Source: Linyphia triangularis (lineage: Eukaryota > Arthropoda > Arachnida > Araneae > Linyphiidae). From it: a stretch of 64,000 nt of DNA. The notes under the pieces are model-generated. The model was not told where the DNA came from, made no database searches, and worked only from the letters and a program-made list of their open reading frames with translations. Location of the stretch: the NCBI GenBank assembly GCA_963978545.1, contig OZ021721.1, positions 41,178,785-41,242,784 on the forward strand. Direction: 5' to 3'. Of this stretch, positions 38,432-50,478 are shown piece by piece; positions within the stretch are counted from its first letter, which is position 1; each line of letters starts with the position of its first letter. A program made the position numbers and the translations under genes.

Positions 38432-39682
38432 TTAATGTGCGTCCCATGGAATTTCCGCAGAAATAGCCACCTGGGCGGAGCTGGGAGTGGAGTCCATGCT
38501 AACGACCGCATCAAGGTTTTGACCCGCCCGCGCATCACGGGAGAGGGGGTTCGATACCTGAAGGGGGAGAGGGCTTGGCTTGGGGTTTTTGTTTGCGTGA
38601 TGACCGTTGGTATTTTGTTTGGGTGCGCTACGCTTTGCGGAAGCGGGGGAGGCTGCTGGCACAGGCGGAATAGTTGTGAGCAAACTGTTGACTTGCGACC
38701 AGAGGGCGGTGATTGCATTTGTTGTTTGCTTGGCATGTTGCTCCAACAGGGAGGAAAAAACAGAAGAAAGCTCTTTGATAGAGGAGGTAACTGTTTCTTG
38801 GATTATTTTAGAGATGATAGGCACCAGGGAAGATGAGTTCTCGGACTTGTTTATTACTGTGGAGTGGGCCACTTTAGGTTGATTGCTTCTGAACGATCTT
38901 CTTGCTTCCGAGTAGGAGAGGTGGTTCCTCTGTTTGAATTCGAGGAATTGTATCTCCTGACGTCGTGTACTACAGTTGAGGTCTGTTGCGACGTGGCACT
39001 CCTGACAGTTACTACACTTTGGGGGTTCGGTACAACTAAGGTGTTCTTCTTCAGCCCCACAGCGAACGCAGAAAATATTTCGTTTGCACGCTTTGGTGGC
39101 GTGATCGAATTTGTGGCACCGGCCACACTGGCGAGGTCTGTCGATAAAGGGCGTGATCCGGTGAGATGTGTACCAGGTCTTTATGTCGTGTGGAAGGTTG
39201 TTTCCAAGGATGGAAATGAGCACAGATTCTGTGGGGGTGATGATATCCCCTAACTTTTTGGTGAAGCGACGGGCTTCTACAACAATCACTTTGTTAGAGG
39301 CCTCAATTTCTTCTGCGATTTCATTGACAGTAATATCCACTGGGAGGTCGCGAAGTAAAAAACGGGATTGAATACCGTCTTTCTAAAGCACCGATATGAT
39401 TGGAATGCCCAGAAGGGAGGTAAGCTTGCTCACTTGGAGGGCACAGTTAACATTGGTCGTGGAAATAACAATTCTGTTGTCGCGGGTGAACTTGAGATCA
39501 CCAATCAGCTTACTATCTTTAACCTTCTTCCCCAGTTCATCTCCTAGGATTTTTGGTTTATTTTTCGGGAGTCCGGTACCATTAGTACTTGATATGAATA
39601 ATACAAACTTTTGACAGCCATTTGCCGCTGCAAAAGAAATAGTTTCCTCAGTAGATAGAACTCTAGTAAATACGTGTTCCAT
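38432..39682 (-). pseudogene. LINE ORF1: gag-like nucleic-acid-binding protein
   Basis: A frame of 416 codons is broken by one in-frame TAG at 39383-39385 (after PIISVL). The middle carries three Cys-rich knuckles typical of I/Jockey ORF1: CGRCHKFDHATKAC (CX2CX4HX4C), CVRCGAEEEHLSC and CSNCQECHVATDLNC, all near 39000-39140. A Ser/Pro/Lys-rich tail follows. The protein normally coats element RNA. It ends 141 bp before the start of ORF2. Confidence 0.9.
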
Positions 39683-39800
39683 GTTGTTTAGTAATATTCC
39701 ATCATTGTTTAGAAGAAGTTTAGCGGGACGCAGAATTTCTGAACCCAGGGTAGCGAGAAGAAATAAAAAATAACTCTTACAGAGAGAGGAGACTGATCAA

Positions 39801-41263
39801 CACGGACAGGGTAGCAGACGCCCGAACTCGGGCGCGTTTAACTTGCCAAAAACTAACTAAGCAAAGTTTAACAAGAAATAAAAATGCAAAAATAAATTTA
39901 CCCAGACTTGGGAATGTATAAAGCGTAAGCTTAAGCAAAAGAAACAATGTAGGCACCTGCACAGCAGCCGACCAAATGTTTAGCAGAATACTGCTAACCT
40001 GAAGCCACGTCACTTTCCTCGTTTATGGAGAAAATTCAGCCACATGTACAGTAACTACCAAAAAAAACCAAGGCAAGTTTAGCCGTGACCAAAATAATCT
40101 TAGTAATTCAAAAGCTCACTCCGCATATTTGTATCTTCGTGTTCCTCTGTTCTAAACACTGTCTCTTGAATGCCATGACCACCAAAAAGTAGTTAGAAAT
40201 ATACTTATATATTTTAACTATTTTTAATTTTTCTCTTTAACAGGGTTGCGCTTTGAGAAATACATACCATGAATTTTTTTAACTATTTTCAAAGAATAGT
40301 TATAATCATTAATTAACATTTCTAAAATATTAATGATTTTGATAAAAATCTAGTCTTGTACCTCCTTGCAAATATTCCTGGCGAATGTGAAAAGTGTGTG
40401 GTGGGGAAAGGGAATCGCGTGTTTCCGCCTGCTCTATAGTATTTTCGATCACGGGCTGCCGCTGATTAAAGCTCTTCTAATAGCCAAACGTACTAAAAAG
40501 TCAGCTTGTATGGGCTTAGTTTTAAGTACTTCTTGGACTAGATGCCTAGATAGACTTTCCCTTCTCCCTCTTGTTACCTCCTTCATCTGATCAACTCCCA
40601 TCCAGCTCCCCTCCTCAACTACGCTCAATCTCAACTCTCGCACTCGTATAAAATAACTCGTTGAATTTAAAATTATGTATTTTGTGGAGTGAAATGCATA
40701 TTCGTCGTACATAATGGTGCAAATGTTGGTAAAAATGTATGTTTTTTTTTAATGTATTGTGTCTTTAAATTTTGTGTAATTTTACGGTTAATCAAATGCT
40801 GAGCCGGCCAAGAGCAAAATGCTGTGTACAAGAATGTGTTTTGGCGCCCATTACATTGAAAATGGGTAAAAAAAACCTCCAAAAATGGTATGGGTGCTCT
40901 GTAACTGAAATTTACTGGTACTTACAACTGAAGTTGTCATTTTAAAGGGATTAAAATCTAGTAATTAGTAATAAATAGACAATTGATTAAAATAATCTGT
41001 ATTGCACACTTAGCAGTGGATTTTCCTGTCTTTAGCAGCGGAAAAGGTTTTCATCTTAACATCATAATCTAATGACAGTGAAATATCATTTTCAATGGAT
41101 AAAGTTACATAAAAATTAAAATTTTCATCGTTATTTTATTTAATGTTTTTCTCCTTCACTCAGTCATGTTATTCCAAGAATGTAGGTATTTCATTTAGTG
41201 AATTATTTTCTTAAAAAATAATAGAATGAATTCTTATTTATTTATTCCCATTTAAAAACCAAT
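39801..41263. other. LINE 5' border region and spacer
   Basis: The first ~200 bp may belong to the LINE 5' UTR. The rest is AT-rich with no recognised feature. Confidence 0.4.
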
Positions 41264-41277
41264 TTAGGCCGACCAAA

Positions 41278-41446
41278 CGGTATAGTGGTTAGCGTGCTAG
41301 CTTCTAGGCCGCGAGGTTGCGGGTAAGAGTCCTGTGTTAGGCATGGGTGTTTGTAAATGTATGTTGGCTTGTCTAATGACGAATGTTTCGGCGTATTATA
41401 GCCCTCGTGTTGCTGACGGCGTCAGATAATCTGAAAACAACCAACC
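41278..41446 (+). mobile_element. tRNA-derived SINE, copy 1
   Basis: It starts GGCCGACCAAACGG and contains an A box TATAGTGGTTAGCG and a degenerate B box (GGTAAGAGTCC where the other copies keep GGTTCGAGTCC). A 3' body with TTATAGCCCTCGTGTTGCTG follows, ending in an AACCAACC tail. A perfect 14-15-bp target duplication (AAAAACCAATTTAG) flanks it at 41264-41277 and 41447-41460. The long duplication shows LINE-type reverse transcription. The decayed B box suggests this copy is no longer transcribed by RNA polymerase III. Confidence 0.93.
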
Positions 41447-41460
41447 AAAAACCAATTTAG

Positions 41461-43679
41461 GATTTAACGTAGTGAACAAAACAAAAAAAAGGTTTTGCAA
41501 CTTTTTCCAAACTCAATCTGTTACAGCTAAAAAAAAAAAAATCTCTCAACATTCACTGTAGTTGCTTTTGTAGTAAGAATTACTCAAAATTCCTTCGATA
41601 CATCAGCATTAAACTTTTTTTGTATCATTTTTTTGTATTCGCTATCATTCTATAACTGCTATATTTTCAATGAATTCCTTTTGAAAAAGATAACTTTGGA
41701 ATGGAAAACTTTTGGTTAAAAGTAGAAGTTATTTACAGCATCAAATAATTTGAAAAGTCTAATTATAAATACTGCCTAGATAAAAATGTAATTTTAAATT
41801 ATTCTTTAAAAAATTAATTGGTTTTTTTGAGAGAAAAAACCAGTTGGTTTAAACCATGTCAACCCTGCTTACCAACCAAATTCCACGTGAGAAATGGCAT
41901 TTTTAGAAATCACCGATCAAAACGAGCGCGATACGTATTCCAACCAGTCACGGTCATGATAAGGTTTCCAAAACATAAATCCTGTAATATACTAGAGGAT
42001 GCCATAAACAGAGCTTCATCTCTCAGCTTGGCGGCAATCCAAGGGGCACCCTCAAATATAGGCTAATCGTACCCATTACAGCTAGGAACTAATTGTGCAA
42101 TTATTGAAAGCACGGAAGTGTTATAAGCTCTGGTGCCATTTTAAACTTTTTCTTGGTGCCAAGCTGTATTTGCAATTCTTTCTTCTCCCTACTTGAGTTG
42201 CTGATGTCATTTCTAAACACCCCCGTGTCCTGCTTAATGCTGACAGGAAGTAGAAAACAAAATTTAAATAATCTTATAACTTTTGATATTCGTTCCGATT
42301 TTGTTGAGAAAATTGAAATAAGAATGAAATGCAGATCATTTAGTTATAACCATGTTGCACCATGAGAAAAGATTGTAATCTACATCATTAATGCATAAAA
42401 ATAGATGACCCTAAAACTCCAATCAGATATTACAATCTCAAAAGTTTGGTCCCATTAAATGCTGAGAAATTATTGTTCATAATTTTAAAACGTGTATGGT
42501 AGCAATGGAGTGAAATCTATCGTCATGTCCGTGAGGCCAGATACTCTTAAATTCTTTCAAGGCAAATCTATACACTTTTCATTCTTAAAATCTACGAGAA
42601 GATATTGAAAGTTATTGTTTTAAGCATTGAAAGCATTTACGTTAAACAATGTTGTTGACTAGTGTGAACCAATCAAATTATTATTAGATAGGAAAACCAA
42701 TGAAGATAGAAGTATTTTGTCATTCATTTATTTTAGTTGCTAATCGTTATCTGAAAAGGTTTTGTACAATAGACTATTGGCAGTTCCCTAAATGTGAAAA
42801 GTGGAAATTCTGTAATTAACGATTTATTGAGAAGTAGAGCTAGCAATTTATCAATCAGAATTGATATGTAATTTTGAATGAAGTTGTGCATTAGAAATGT
42901 TTTTATTTAAAGACTGTTATTTATTCATGCTTTAACTTATGGACTTACCAATGTTTTCTATTTAATTAGAAAGGAATTATTAAAAAAGAAGGAATAGGTT
43001 CGAAGTGTATGGGATTTATTTAATGATTAACATATTTACAATGGCAGGTTACAACACGTATGCATCTCACGCGACAATCTCGTAGGAAATGCAATGTTCA
43101 AGTAAGTTGTTATCTCGTACTGCTCCTTCTCATTAGAGGGTGTTGCATATTAGGAGAGGGGAAAATGGATTGTTCGATCTCGCATTTATGCTCCCCATTT
43201 CAAGCAATTATTTGCTTAAGCAAAACAAACCCTCTTGCATACCTAAATTTAATTCAATAACAGATTGGGATTTGTTGGCCCTATACCAGAAATCTCCAGT
43301 ACACGAGATGCATGCAGAGTGCAAATTTTTTTTCTGTAGCCTGCCGGCTGGACATGAAGACATTTTTTGGTATAGAGAAATCGGGTGAAAATCTTCCTCT
43401 TTTTTTTTCCCAAGATGGTAAGCTTTTTCTTTAATCTTACTATTTTTAGTGGGCTTTTCAGACTAAACTTGCCTACCACCCCCCTCAGAAATTTTTTCTG
43501 GCTGCACCACTTTTCTGTACGCACATTAGTACACAATTATATTCTTAGCTCAAAGTAACCCTTTTCCTCTTTTTTACATTTTGACTGAATTCCCACCTGA
43601 AAATTTTAACTCATCCATTTTATTCAAGATGGTATGTTTTCACTATGTAGAAGACTTGTTGGTTTTTTACCGAATTTTT
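41461..43679. other. AT-rich spacer, possible upstream part of the CHTF8 gene
   Basis: No confident exon. A phase-compatible start ATG TTC AA followed by a strong donor GTAAGT occurs at 43094-43107. It could be the CHTF8 start exon, but it is only eight coding bases and would give an N terminus unlike known homologues. Confidence 0.3.
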
Positions 43680-44085
43680 CTCCGATTGGGCAGAATGCTC
43701 GCCTAGCAAGTGAAAGGTATCAGGATCGAGGGCTATCTCTATCTCTGGTTTCAATATGAGTAGATAGTATCAATTACAACAAGCTCATGTTGGTTGTCGA
43801 ACTGTTTGATGGAAGTTTTCTAATTTGTCCCCATTCCAATGCAAGTGCTGGGAAATTTTCTCTTAAGGTCCTTGACTCGAGGATTATTTTGAGTTGTCCA
43901 GAGCTTGACAAAACAATGCTTTGGTGCAAAATAGCCATGTACCTTTTGTACAAAAAAATATTTGATCTGACCAATCTATATGGGCTCCCTGATAACCTAC
44001 CCAGGATTCATGCCACATTTCCCGGCGCAGTATAGCCTTTTTGTTGCTTTTGTGCCAGATAACTCACAACCAACCATGAAACATT
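43680..44085 (+). mobile_element. tRNA-derived SINE of a second type, sharing the tail of the first
   Basis: The head TGGGCAGAATGCTCGCCTAGC followed by GGTATCAGGATCGAGG has tRNA-like A- and B-box spacing. The 3' end CGGCGCAGTATAGCC ... GTTGCT ... GCCAGATAA ... ACAACCAACC matches the end of the 41278, 50094 and 54009 SINEs. The middle (~250 bp) is different. The 82-codon open frame inside it (43787-44035) is a by-product. Limits are approximate because I see no clear target duplication. Confidence 0.6.
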
Positions 44086-45069
44086 TCCTTTATAAATTTA
44101 CCCAAATACCCATTAAATCCCACTAAAAATTTGAAAATTATTTTTGCATCACAAAACTTATTGCATGCTTATCAATGGTAGGAATCAATACAAACCTCAT
44201 CTCTCGTTTTATTATATTGTATACTTTCATGAAACAAGTCAATCAAATTGTATGAGCTTTTAGAAATAAATAAGCTTAATCCTTTTCAACCGCAGCTGTT
44301 GTAATAAAAATTACAAAGATCTGTTTTCTGAATTGATCTCAATATTTTCTCTTGCACAGAAGTTCAATGCAAAGGACAGATTCTTCTATGATACTTATGC
44401 CTTTGAAAGATAATCAATTTTCTTCTATTTGAGGGGGGGAAAAAATGTTTTCAGAAAAAAAAAATCTGTATTTTAGTGTATTCTTTGGTTTGCATCGCAA
44501 ACCAGGTGGATTGTGAAGCAATCTCAAAAATTTCCTAAAATGTCATTATTATTCAATAAATTTTGACAATAATGCCTTTGTGTAAATAATCTAATGAACA
44601 TAATTCCAGAAATTTACAAGCCAAATATTCTAAGTTGTATACTAACTGAAAATGGAAAAATTTCAATATTTAGCAAAGACAATGTCGCGAAGATCTAGCA
44701 AAAGCAAATACAAAGCTACAAATAATTTTTCCACATAAAATTGAAATACTCATATATTAATCTTGGAAATCCTAAAAAAAGTTGACATTTCTTTAGGAGA
44801 AAATGCTTAGTGCATAATTTTACTGTCTAAAATTTTATTTTTAATACTTCTTAGTATTTAATTAGCTTAAATCTCTTAATTACAAAAAAAGAACTAAAGT
44901 AAAATAATCTGCTGCCCGCATATAAGCTCCTACATATATATTGCATCCCTTTTCCAAAATTTTATTGAAAACTCTGCCCTTGATTCTATTTTATTAATAT
45001 TGAATAGTTGTTAGTGTAATCAGATTTTTATAAAACAAAAAATTCACTCATACTTTATTCTTTTCATAG

Positions 45070-45190
45070 ACAAAATGAAAATCTGTCCTTAAAAGAATGG
45101 GCCATAGTAGAAGTTCAAGGTGACCTTGAATCAAGTACCGGAGACTCCATTGGCGGAAAATTGATCGGCCATTTAATATTTGCATCAAAG
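45070..45190 (+). CDS. CHTF8: CHTF8 (Ctf8), internal exon
   Basis: After an acceptor TTCTTTTCATAG the exon reads, one base into the codon, NENLSLKEWAIVEVQGDLES and continues to GKLIGHLIFASK, ending at a donor AAG|GTAGTT (phase 0). EW-x(3)-E-x-QG-x-LE followed by G-x(6)-IG-x-L is the start of the Ctf8 family. Ctf8 with Dcc1 and Ctf18 forms the alternative clamp loader that places PCNA on DNA and supports sister-chromatid cohesion in the nucleus. The first exon must supply two bases of the first codon and was not identified with confidence. Confidence 0.88.
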
Positions 45191-47167
45191 GTAGTTGTTT
45201 TGAATGTCGATGGTTGTTGGTATTTTTAATTAACTCATTAAATGTATCAGGAATTTTTTATTGAAAATCTAGCTAACTAATTTTTAGATGCATTGCTGTG
45301 TATAATTTCTGGAAAAGTAATTATTCTTAAGTACCCATTTTGATATTTAAAAGGCTTTAGGAGCTTCTGATTTTCTAAGTGCCTGTAAAAATACTCCTTT
45401 GATTGGTTTATTTTATACAATTCTTAAGAAATTTAAAGTTTTTCATAAGACTGCTCTATGGAAGTTTTAAGTCTTTTAAAGGAAAACATTATTTATTCTT
45501 GCATGATAATAGTGGTATGATTAATTACCATTACTCTTGATTTACATATTTAAGTTTTAATTATATATTAAGTTTTTTCCTTCAAAAATCAAGGAAATCA
45601 AACAATTTCATCCACCAAGTTGAAATTCTTTGTACCTATAACCGTTTTTGCTCATCTATATTTTTATTTCCTGGATATTTAACATAAGCGTGAATGACAA
45701 AATTCTGTCCTGATTTTTTGTTACTTTGTGTTTATTGTTTTGTGAAAAAAATTATCAATATTGCACACCTGTCAACTTTTACAAATCAGCTGTGCGATGT
45801 ACAGGTTTCGGCTCTTGTATGGTTGCATGAATAACTTGTAAATTTATATGGATTTTGGTTGTTTTTTTTTAGAAAGGGATATTTATTGCCACCTTTTCTA
45901 TTTTTGCTGCTTATTAGCTTTAGTTAAGTTTTTATTGAATTCAGAAGCTCTATTTTTAAAAGGATTTCTCACAGGTTTTATACATTTGTAGTTATCTATT
46001 ATTTCAATCTGCTTTGTAATTTTTTGAATGCTTAACAGCCAACTGAGCACCAACAAGTTTCAGAGGGAAATCATCAGTATGACAGGGTAGACTAAAAAAC
46101 TAAAAATTCTAACTTGTTGGCAGATGTAGTATTAAACTTGTATTGTTCAGTAGGTCAGATAAAAAATGTTTCTTCCAAAATTTGCTTAGTAATACCCCTA
46201 AAAAAAGTTAATTTGAAAACTTTTGCTTAATATCTTCAGATGCATAATGTTTTTCCTTTAAATTATATATATATTTCTTTTTATAGGTTTTTATGACCTA
46301 AGAGCTTTAACAATTCAAGTTAGAAAGTGTCAAATATGCATTTAATTAATTTTTTTTTTGGATTTAGGGCCTTTCAGCTGTTAACGCTAGCTAGACTTGT
46401 TGTCTATGGAGTATCATGTGCAGATATTTTTGACGATTTTGTATATTTTTTTCTTTTGAAAAAAAATTAAGATCTTTTTCATAAACTTAATATAAGTAAA
46501 GTTTTGACATAATTTCATTAGGAAAATTCTCCCATGTAATTAGATTCATTTAACATCCCTAATAATTTATTGGAACACGTGCTAAGATTCTGTTGATGGC
46601 GAGGGTAACAGGAGGATGATCCCTAACAGTTGAAACATAAATCGCTAGCCAAATCTTTCATACCTTTCCAAATTGTGTGCAACTCTGCTCATATTTTTTT
46701 TCCATAAAAATTCAAATTGTTGATTTGTACCAATTATTAGAAGATATGTGTCAATCAAGCTTTTTTTTTGTGTGTGAACTGGAACCCAATTTAACAGCAT
46801 CTTTATGCATTAATTCATGTCATTGATGACGGGATGAATTAATTCAAAATTATGTTTCTCAAAAAGAGATTGATCAGTGACTCATGAATCAAGTTGTTTG
46901 AGTTCTCTTTGAAAAAATATGTGACTTAATCAGGGGGAAATGCTTGCATGTGATTCGGGGAGGTATAAAAAATTTATATTTCAATTGTTACCACTCTGTT
47001 GCCTTTAGCAGGACTTCCCTCTCCTTGCCTCACCCACTCCGTTGCCTGTAGGGAGAAAATTGTGACTATTATTAGTGTTGTGACAAATAATGTGACTATT
47101 ATTGACAGGTTTTTTTGCACATTTTTATGATTTTCGCTCCTTTTTATTGAATTATTATTTTTTACAG
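45191..47167 (+). other. CHTF8 intron (1977 bp)
   Basis: It runs from GTAGTT to TTTTTTACAG. The interior is AT-rich with no recognised element; a pyrimidine-rich stretch near 46990-47050 has no coding signal. Confidence 0.8.
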
Positions 47168-47383
47168 GGAAGACCAATCCTTATCATTGGATACCATATT
47201 TTACATGGTAAGATAATTGAAAATAACCCACCACTGGCTATCCTTAAACGTTCAAGGTCACCAAACATTCCTGAATCCAATGGGGGAAAAGTTTCATATA
47301 CGAATTATACACTTCTGGCTTTGGTTAAGAAAAGGATTACTTTCAAAACAAGGCCTAAACCTATGGTTTCCATTTGTCAATAA
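47168..47383 (+). CDS. CHTF8: CHTF8 (Ctf8), last coding exon of the first cistron
   Basis: It opens in phase 0 with GRPILIIGYHILHGKIIE, then LAILKRS, a short variable loop, YTLLALVKKRITFKTRPKP and the stop TAA at 47381-47383 (71 codons). The G-x-PVLI-GHHILYGK and I-FK-RPKP blocks are the most conserved parts of Ctf8 in animals and yeast, and their spacing here is normal. Together with the upstream exon it gives about 111 residues, close to the usual ~120. The exon does not end at the stop: it continues into a second reading frame, as in the two-cistron transcripts of vertebrate CHTF8/DERPC. Confidence 0.93.
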   Translation, partial: GRPILIIGYHILHGKIIENNPPLAILKRSRSPNIPESNGGKVSYTNYTLLALVKKRITFKTRPKPMVSICQ

Positions 47384-47388
47384 TTAAA

Positions 47389-47754
47389 ATGTTTAATGAC
47401 GATTTCCATTTTTATCATGAACTTCAACGTAATATGCATTTTGAAAAGCCACCACATATCCCCAGTTGCAATCCTCCAGGACTACATATGAGAGATTCTC
47501 CACTCCAGGTATGCAGAGAAGAATGCCTCCACCACCAAACTTCAGAGGCACTCCGGGTGAACTAATATTTGAAAATGATTACACTGATGGAATACTTCCA
47601 ATGGACATAGGAGGTCCACATGAGTTACACTTAAGGAATGGGTCTCCTCAACACATGAGCAGCAATCAGTTTGGTTCTAAACATCAGTCTCATTTAAATA
47701 TGAATGGCAAAGATCCCGTTCTCCCACGTAGACCACCAATGGCACCTTCTTTTG
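47389..47754 (+). CDS. Downstream cistron after CHTF8, first part (DERPC-like candidate)
   Basis: Five bases after the CHTF8 stop an ATG opens MFNDDFHFYHELQRNMHFEK and continues PPHIPSCNPPGLHMRDSP. Near 47470-47510 the good frame moves by one base to read TPGMQRRMPPPPNFRGTPGE and on through NGKDPVLPRRPPMAPSF, ending at a donor TTTTG|GTGTAT (phase 1) at 47754. Low-complexity Pro/Met/Asn/Gly-rich composition fits the DERPC protein of vertebrates only in general terms. The frame change could be a real indel, a sequence error or an alternative splice (CTCCAG at 47508 could serve as acceptor or donor). An ATG at 47511 could start the second frame alone. Identity as DERPC is inference. Confidence 0.5.
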
Positions 47755-49182
47755 GTGTATATATCATTTATATAATTCACTGCTTTTATAGTGGGAAAAA
47801 AGTACTCAAAGAGTGTCTGCATTTCTATTTAAAACATGTAAGGAGAATCCCTTCAAAGAATATAACTTATTCCTTTGGGGCCCAATTTTTTACTCTCCTG
47901 AAATTTGTTTTGGTGCATTTCTGAGTTCTAAGAAATAAACTAACTTTATATTGTTTATGGATGTTCTTTTCTACAATGTATAATACATAAAGAAAAATTG
48001 TATTTGGGCATATATATCCTAATGGGTTACGATTCCATAATATCAAATCTATGAAAACATTTTATGACTTAAAAAAATTGGGCGGGGCCGCCGGTCTAAA
48101 TGTTACTAGGGTAAATCTGTTGATAAATTTACAATCTGATTCATACTACCTACTATTTTGATTGATTTCTTGATTAAAATCATGCTTCTCTGAATGGATA
48201 GTTTGTGCTTTAAAAATTTTAACATATAACTGATTTTAAACATTCATCTAAGCAACTCATTGAATGTCTTTACAATATCATTGCATTCTGATTTTGAATC
48301 AAAGTATATTATTTGTAAGGCCTTAAATGTTACTTTACATTCTACTTTTGACATTTATTAGAAGATCGGTTATGTTTGGCTTAGATATGAGGCTAAGTTT
48401 TGTTACTAGAGACGCTCTATATAGTTTTATTGCAGCTTAACTTTCTGTGATTTAAATTTGGTAACATTGCCTGTCAAATATTAAGGTTTAACTTGGATAT
48501 TCCTGTAGCTTTTTTTTATTGCAATGTCAAAGGAATATGTAGTTCAATTGAGAACTAATATTTTTTCTAAATTTTTTCCAATCTTTAAGTTTTAGAGTAC
48601 AGATAAGGTGTTAAGTTACATTATTTCTGAAACCTCATTAAATGTTTTTGGTAAAAAAAAGTAGTGTACACCAACATAAAGATTGTACTCTATATCTCGC
48701 AATGTTACAATCGGTAAATCAGGGTACAATTTTCCAAAACTTTGTATGCATATGCAGATATGTAATCCAATATACTAGTACTACTAGATCAAATCAAAAT
48801 GTTTAATGCGAAAACGTTATTTTATTACTATGCAATTATAGAATTTTTACTCTAAAATACTTTTGTAAGTATAGGGGATATAAAAATTATTGTCTTATAT
48901 ACCCAGGGCTTGTAAATGTTATTTCAGGCATTTATTATTCCTTACTGTCTGCCTCCTGAAATTTTTTTTTTTTTTTTTAAATATATTAATGTTTATCACT
49001 CTACGAATGCATCACCAAATGAATAAAAACTTTCGGTTATAAAATGCTGTTGGAAATAAAGCACAACAACAGTCAACCAAAAATCCAGTGCTGACCAGGG
49101 CAACGGTAAGGAATCCGATTATTAATCACTTGATTTTAAACGCAATACTAAATTATCTAGGCTTTCTATTAATAATATAAAT

Positions 49183-49669
49183 CAGAGTGGCCACAGAACC
49201 GGGAAAACCTGGAAATCAGGGAAATGTCGGAGCTTTCTGATTCCGGAAAAAATCAGGGAAATGTCAGGGAGCTTTCTGATTCCGGAAAAAATCAGGGAAA
49301 TGTCAGGGAGCTTTCTGATTCTGGAAATGTCAGGGAACTTTTTAAAATTTCATGAAAATCAAGGAAATTTTGTATTGTTTAAGACACATTCATCCATATT
49401 TTGGCGCTACTTACATGGAGATTTGTAGTGGTAAGCCATTGGAAGTTTAATGTTACGGAATAATTTAAACTTTTCATTACCAGCAAAACTATTTTTAAAA
49501 GATTTGCATATTATCTCTTTAGCATACATGTTCTATTTGATCAGGGTGTCTAGACATCTGGAAATCCTAAGAAAATTGGGAAAATTTAAAAAAAAAGTTT
49601 GCCCTAAAATCAGGGAATTTTTAGAAATCTGTCAGGGAACTTTTTTTCCTTAATTTTGTGGCCACCCTG
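49183..49669. mobile_element. Non-autonomous DNA element with CAGGGTGGCCAC ends (487 bp)
   Basis: The left end CAGAGTGGCCACA and the right end TGTGGCCACCCTG are inverted repeats with one mismatch. A 5-bp direct repeat TAAAT flanks it; an 8-bp duplication expected for hAT is not visible. Inside the left end a 39-bp unit repeats about three times, at 49232, 49271 and 49310 (GCTTTCTGATTCCGG). The subterminal vocabulary (AAATCAGGGAA) is shared with the right end. Confidence 0.8.
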
Positions 49670-50093
49670 TAAATTCTATGCACTAAATGTTGAGCATCAA
49701 TATATTTTTTTTTTTTACATAGCAATCTTGAAAGGCATGTTGAAATTTTCAGATTTTTCTATTCCTATTGACTGTATTACCTAAAGGGTCTCTTGAAAGT
49801 ATTAACCTTTTTCTAAAAGTTTGTTTATACTTATGGTTATAAAGCATTTAAGATTGCGTTTGCATAACTTTTTTACTTTGGATTATTTTCGATGAATAAT
49901 AGTGGTTCTATGTCATAATTTTTTGTAACAAAACATGAAACCCTGCTTAGGCTGAAACTGGATTAAATACAAAAGAAGTGGACCAACTACAGGCATAATG
50001 CCCATCAAGGTTGGTCAGCTAAAAGCAATCATTGGCTTTTAACTATCCCCCAATGAATATCCAATTTTCTCTGAAAGCCATCCACTTCAATTG

Positions 50094-50278
50094 GTTGGTT
50101 GTTGGTTGTATTCAGATTATCTGGCGCCGTCAGCAACACGAGGGCTATAATGCGCCGAAACATTCGTCATTAGACAAGCCAACATACATTTACAAACACC
50201 CATGCCTAACACGGGACTCGAACCCGCAACCTCGCGGCCTAGAAGCTAGCACGCTAACCACTATACCATTTGGTCGGC
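50094..50278 (-). mobile_element. tRNA-derived SINE, copy 2
   Basis: Read on the minus strand it opens GGCCGACCAAATGGTATAGTG, with A box TAGTGGTTAGCG and an intact B box GGTTCGAGTCC, and ends in an ACAACCAACC-type tail. A 12-bp target duplication CCACTTCAATTG flanks it (50082-50093 and 50279-50290). It lies antisense in the putative intron. Confidence 0.95.
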
Positions 50279-50478
50279 CCACTTCAATTGAATTATATCC
50301 ACAGGCAAACAATTCCATTCATTAATCATCATTTTGTTGAAATAATGTATCCTCCTTTCTGTATTAAACTGTGATTTGAACAATTTAAAATCATGATCCT
50401 TGTTCTATTATCTGTAAAAATTGCAAAGAAAGATTTCTCTTGGTTTTTCCCTGATCCTGCTCTCTTATCCCACTCCAG

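Larger units (their letters stand above)
34481..39800 (-). mobile_element. I-clade non-LTR retrotransposon (LINE), nearly full length
   Basis: On the minus strand the order is a 5' leader, ORF1 (gag-like, three zinc knuckles), ORF2 (endonuclease, reverse transcriptase, RNase H, Cys-rich end), 3' UTR and a tail of five CAAAT repeats (34481-34505). An apurinic-type endonuclease plus RNase H domain and a short-repeat tail rather than poly(A) points to the I group (I/Nimb/LOA-like). The 5' limit is uncertain and may reach about 40020. I did not find a convincing target duplication. Confidence 0.9.
47755..50478 (+). other. Putative intron of the downstream cistron (2.7 kb)
   Basis: It runs from GTGTAT to a strong pyrimidine-rich acceptor CTCTTATCCCACTCCAG. 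It holds a small DNA element (49183-49669) and a minus-strand SINE (50094-50278). An isolated GC box GGGCGGGGC lies near 48080. Confidence 0.55.

Noticed and set aside
34700..39400. Many plus-strand open frames across the LINE
   Set aside because: They are antisense shadows of the LINE ORFs, which carry all the protein motifs.
43787..44035. 82-codon open frame beginning MLVVELFDGSF
   Set aside because: It lies within the SINE-like element with a tRNA head and shared tail, and shows no domain.
48078..48096. GC-rich block with an Sp1-type box as a possible promoter
   Set aside because: Isolated in AT-rich intron sequence with no transcript start or exon nearby.
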